NCBI GenBank assembly: GCA_031266955.1
Contig: JAISAA010000025.1
Coordinates: 1 to 6,148 of the forward strand
DNA: 6,148 nucleotides
Reading direction: 5' to 3'
From: Oscillospiraceae bacterium
GTDB taxonomy: Bacteria; Bacillota; Clostridia; Oscillospirales; Oscillospiraceae
Shown here piece by piece: positions 6,000-6,148 of this stretch. Below the pieces are notes generated by a model. The model was not told the origin of the DNA, searched no databases, and saw only the letters and a list, made by a program, of their open reading frames with translations. Position numbers and translations under genes: made by a program. Numbering within the stretch: position 1 is the stretch's first letter; each line of letters starts with the position of its first letter.

Positions 6000-6148
6000 A
6001 TGCCGCACATCGCTGAAATAATAGGCGTCGGAACAGAGCTTCTGCTCGGGAATATCGTAAACACGGACGCGCGGGACGTGTCGCAGGCGCTGTCCCGGCT
6101 CGGGATAAACGTCTATTTCCACACCGTCGTCGGCGACAATCCGGAGCG
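6000..6148 (+). CDS. cinA: CinA family protein, N-terminal part (3'-truncated by window edge)
   Basis: Only the first 49 residues are visible. They match the start of the molybdopterin-binding-like (MoCF) domain of CinA: AEIIGVGTELLLGNIVNTDA, then LSRLGINVYFHTVVGDN, ending inside the domain. Full-length CinA is about 410 residues, with a C-terminal NMN deamidase domain that recycles pyridine nucleotides. That part is outside the window, so its presence cannot be judged. Related single-domain MoCF proteins exist, but the IVNTDA and VVGDN blocks in this spacing favour CinA. The base composition returns to that of the core genes, which marks the right edge of the low-GC acetyltransferase. In streptococci and bacilli cinA is linked to competence and recA, and comM two genes upstream fits a loose DNA-processing theme. 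Confidence 0.9.
   Translation, partial: MPHIAEIIGVGTELLLGNIVNTDARDVSQALSRLGINVYFHTVVGDNPE

Overview
The window looks like ordinary core chromosome from a GC-rich member of the Clostridia (Bacillota), possibly an uncultured Oscillospiraceae- or Christensenellales-type gut bacterium. This placement is inferred from the clostridial form of the dTMP kinase, a ThiI that ends without a rhodanese domain, strong AGGAGG-type ribosome binding sites, and high GC with frequent ATA isoleucine codons. All genes lie on the + strand and are closely packed, which suggests one or two transcription units.

Layout. 1-516 is the 3' part of a thymidylate kinase whose P-loop lies outside the window. 518-1090 is 5-formyltetrahydrofolate cyclo-ligase, one base after the kinase stop. 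1091-1319 is the only sizeable non-coding gap. It holds a two-copy tandem duplication of about 116 bp, which includes the last 17 codons of the cyclo-ligase gene, and a series of short GC-rich hairpins. 1320-2627 is mltG, 2643-4166 a comM/YifB-type AAA+ ATPase, and 4163-5350 thiI, which overlaps comM by ATGA. 5366-5953 is a GNAT acetyltransferase of clearly lower GC. 6000-6148 is the start of cinA, cut by the window end.

Functions. The genes are housekeeping: dTTP supply and folate salvage (tmk-like, cyclo-ligase), peptidoglycan strand release (MltG), DNA processing and competence (ComM, CinA), and tRNA thiolation (ThiI). They do not form one pathway; the arrangement resembles a mixed housekeeping operon. 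The GNAT gene is the one likely accessory passenger.

No new multi-gene system is visible. The most interesting structure is the diverged tandem duplication at the end of the cyclo-ligase gene with its preserved hairpin sets, followed by a strong hairpin just upstream of the mltG ribosome binding site.
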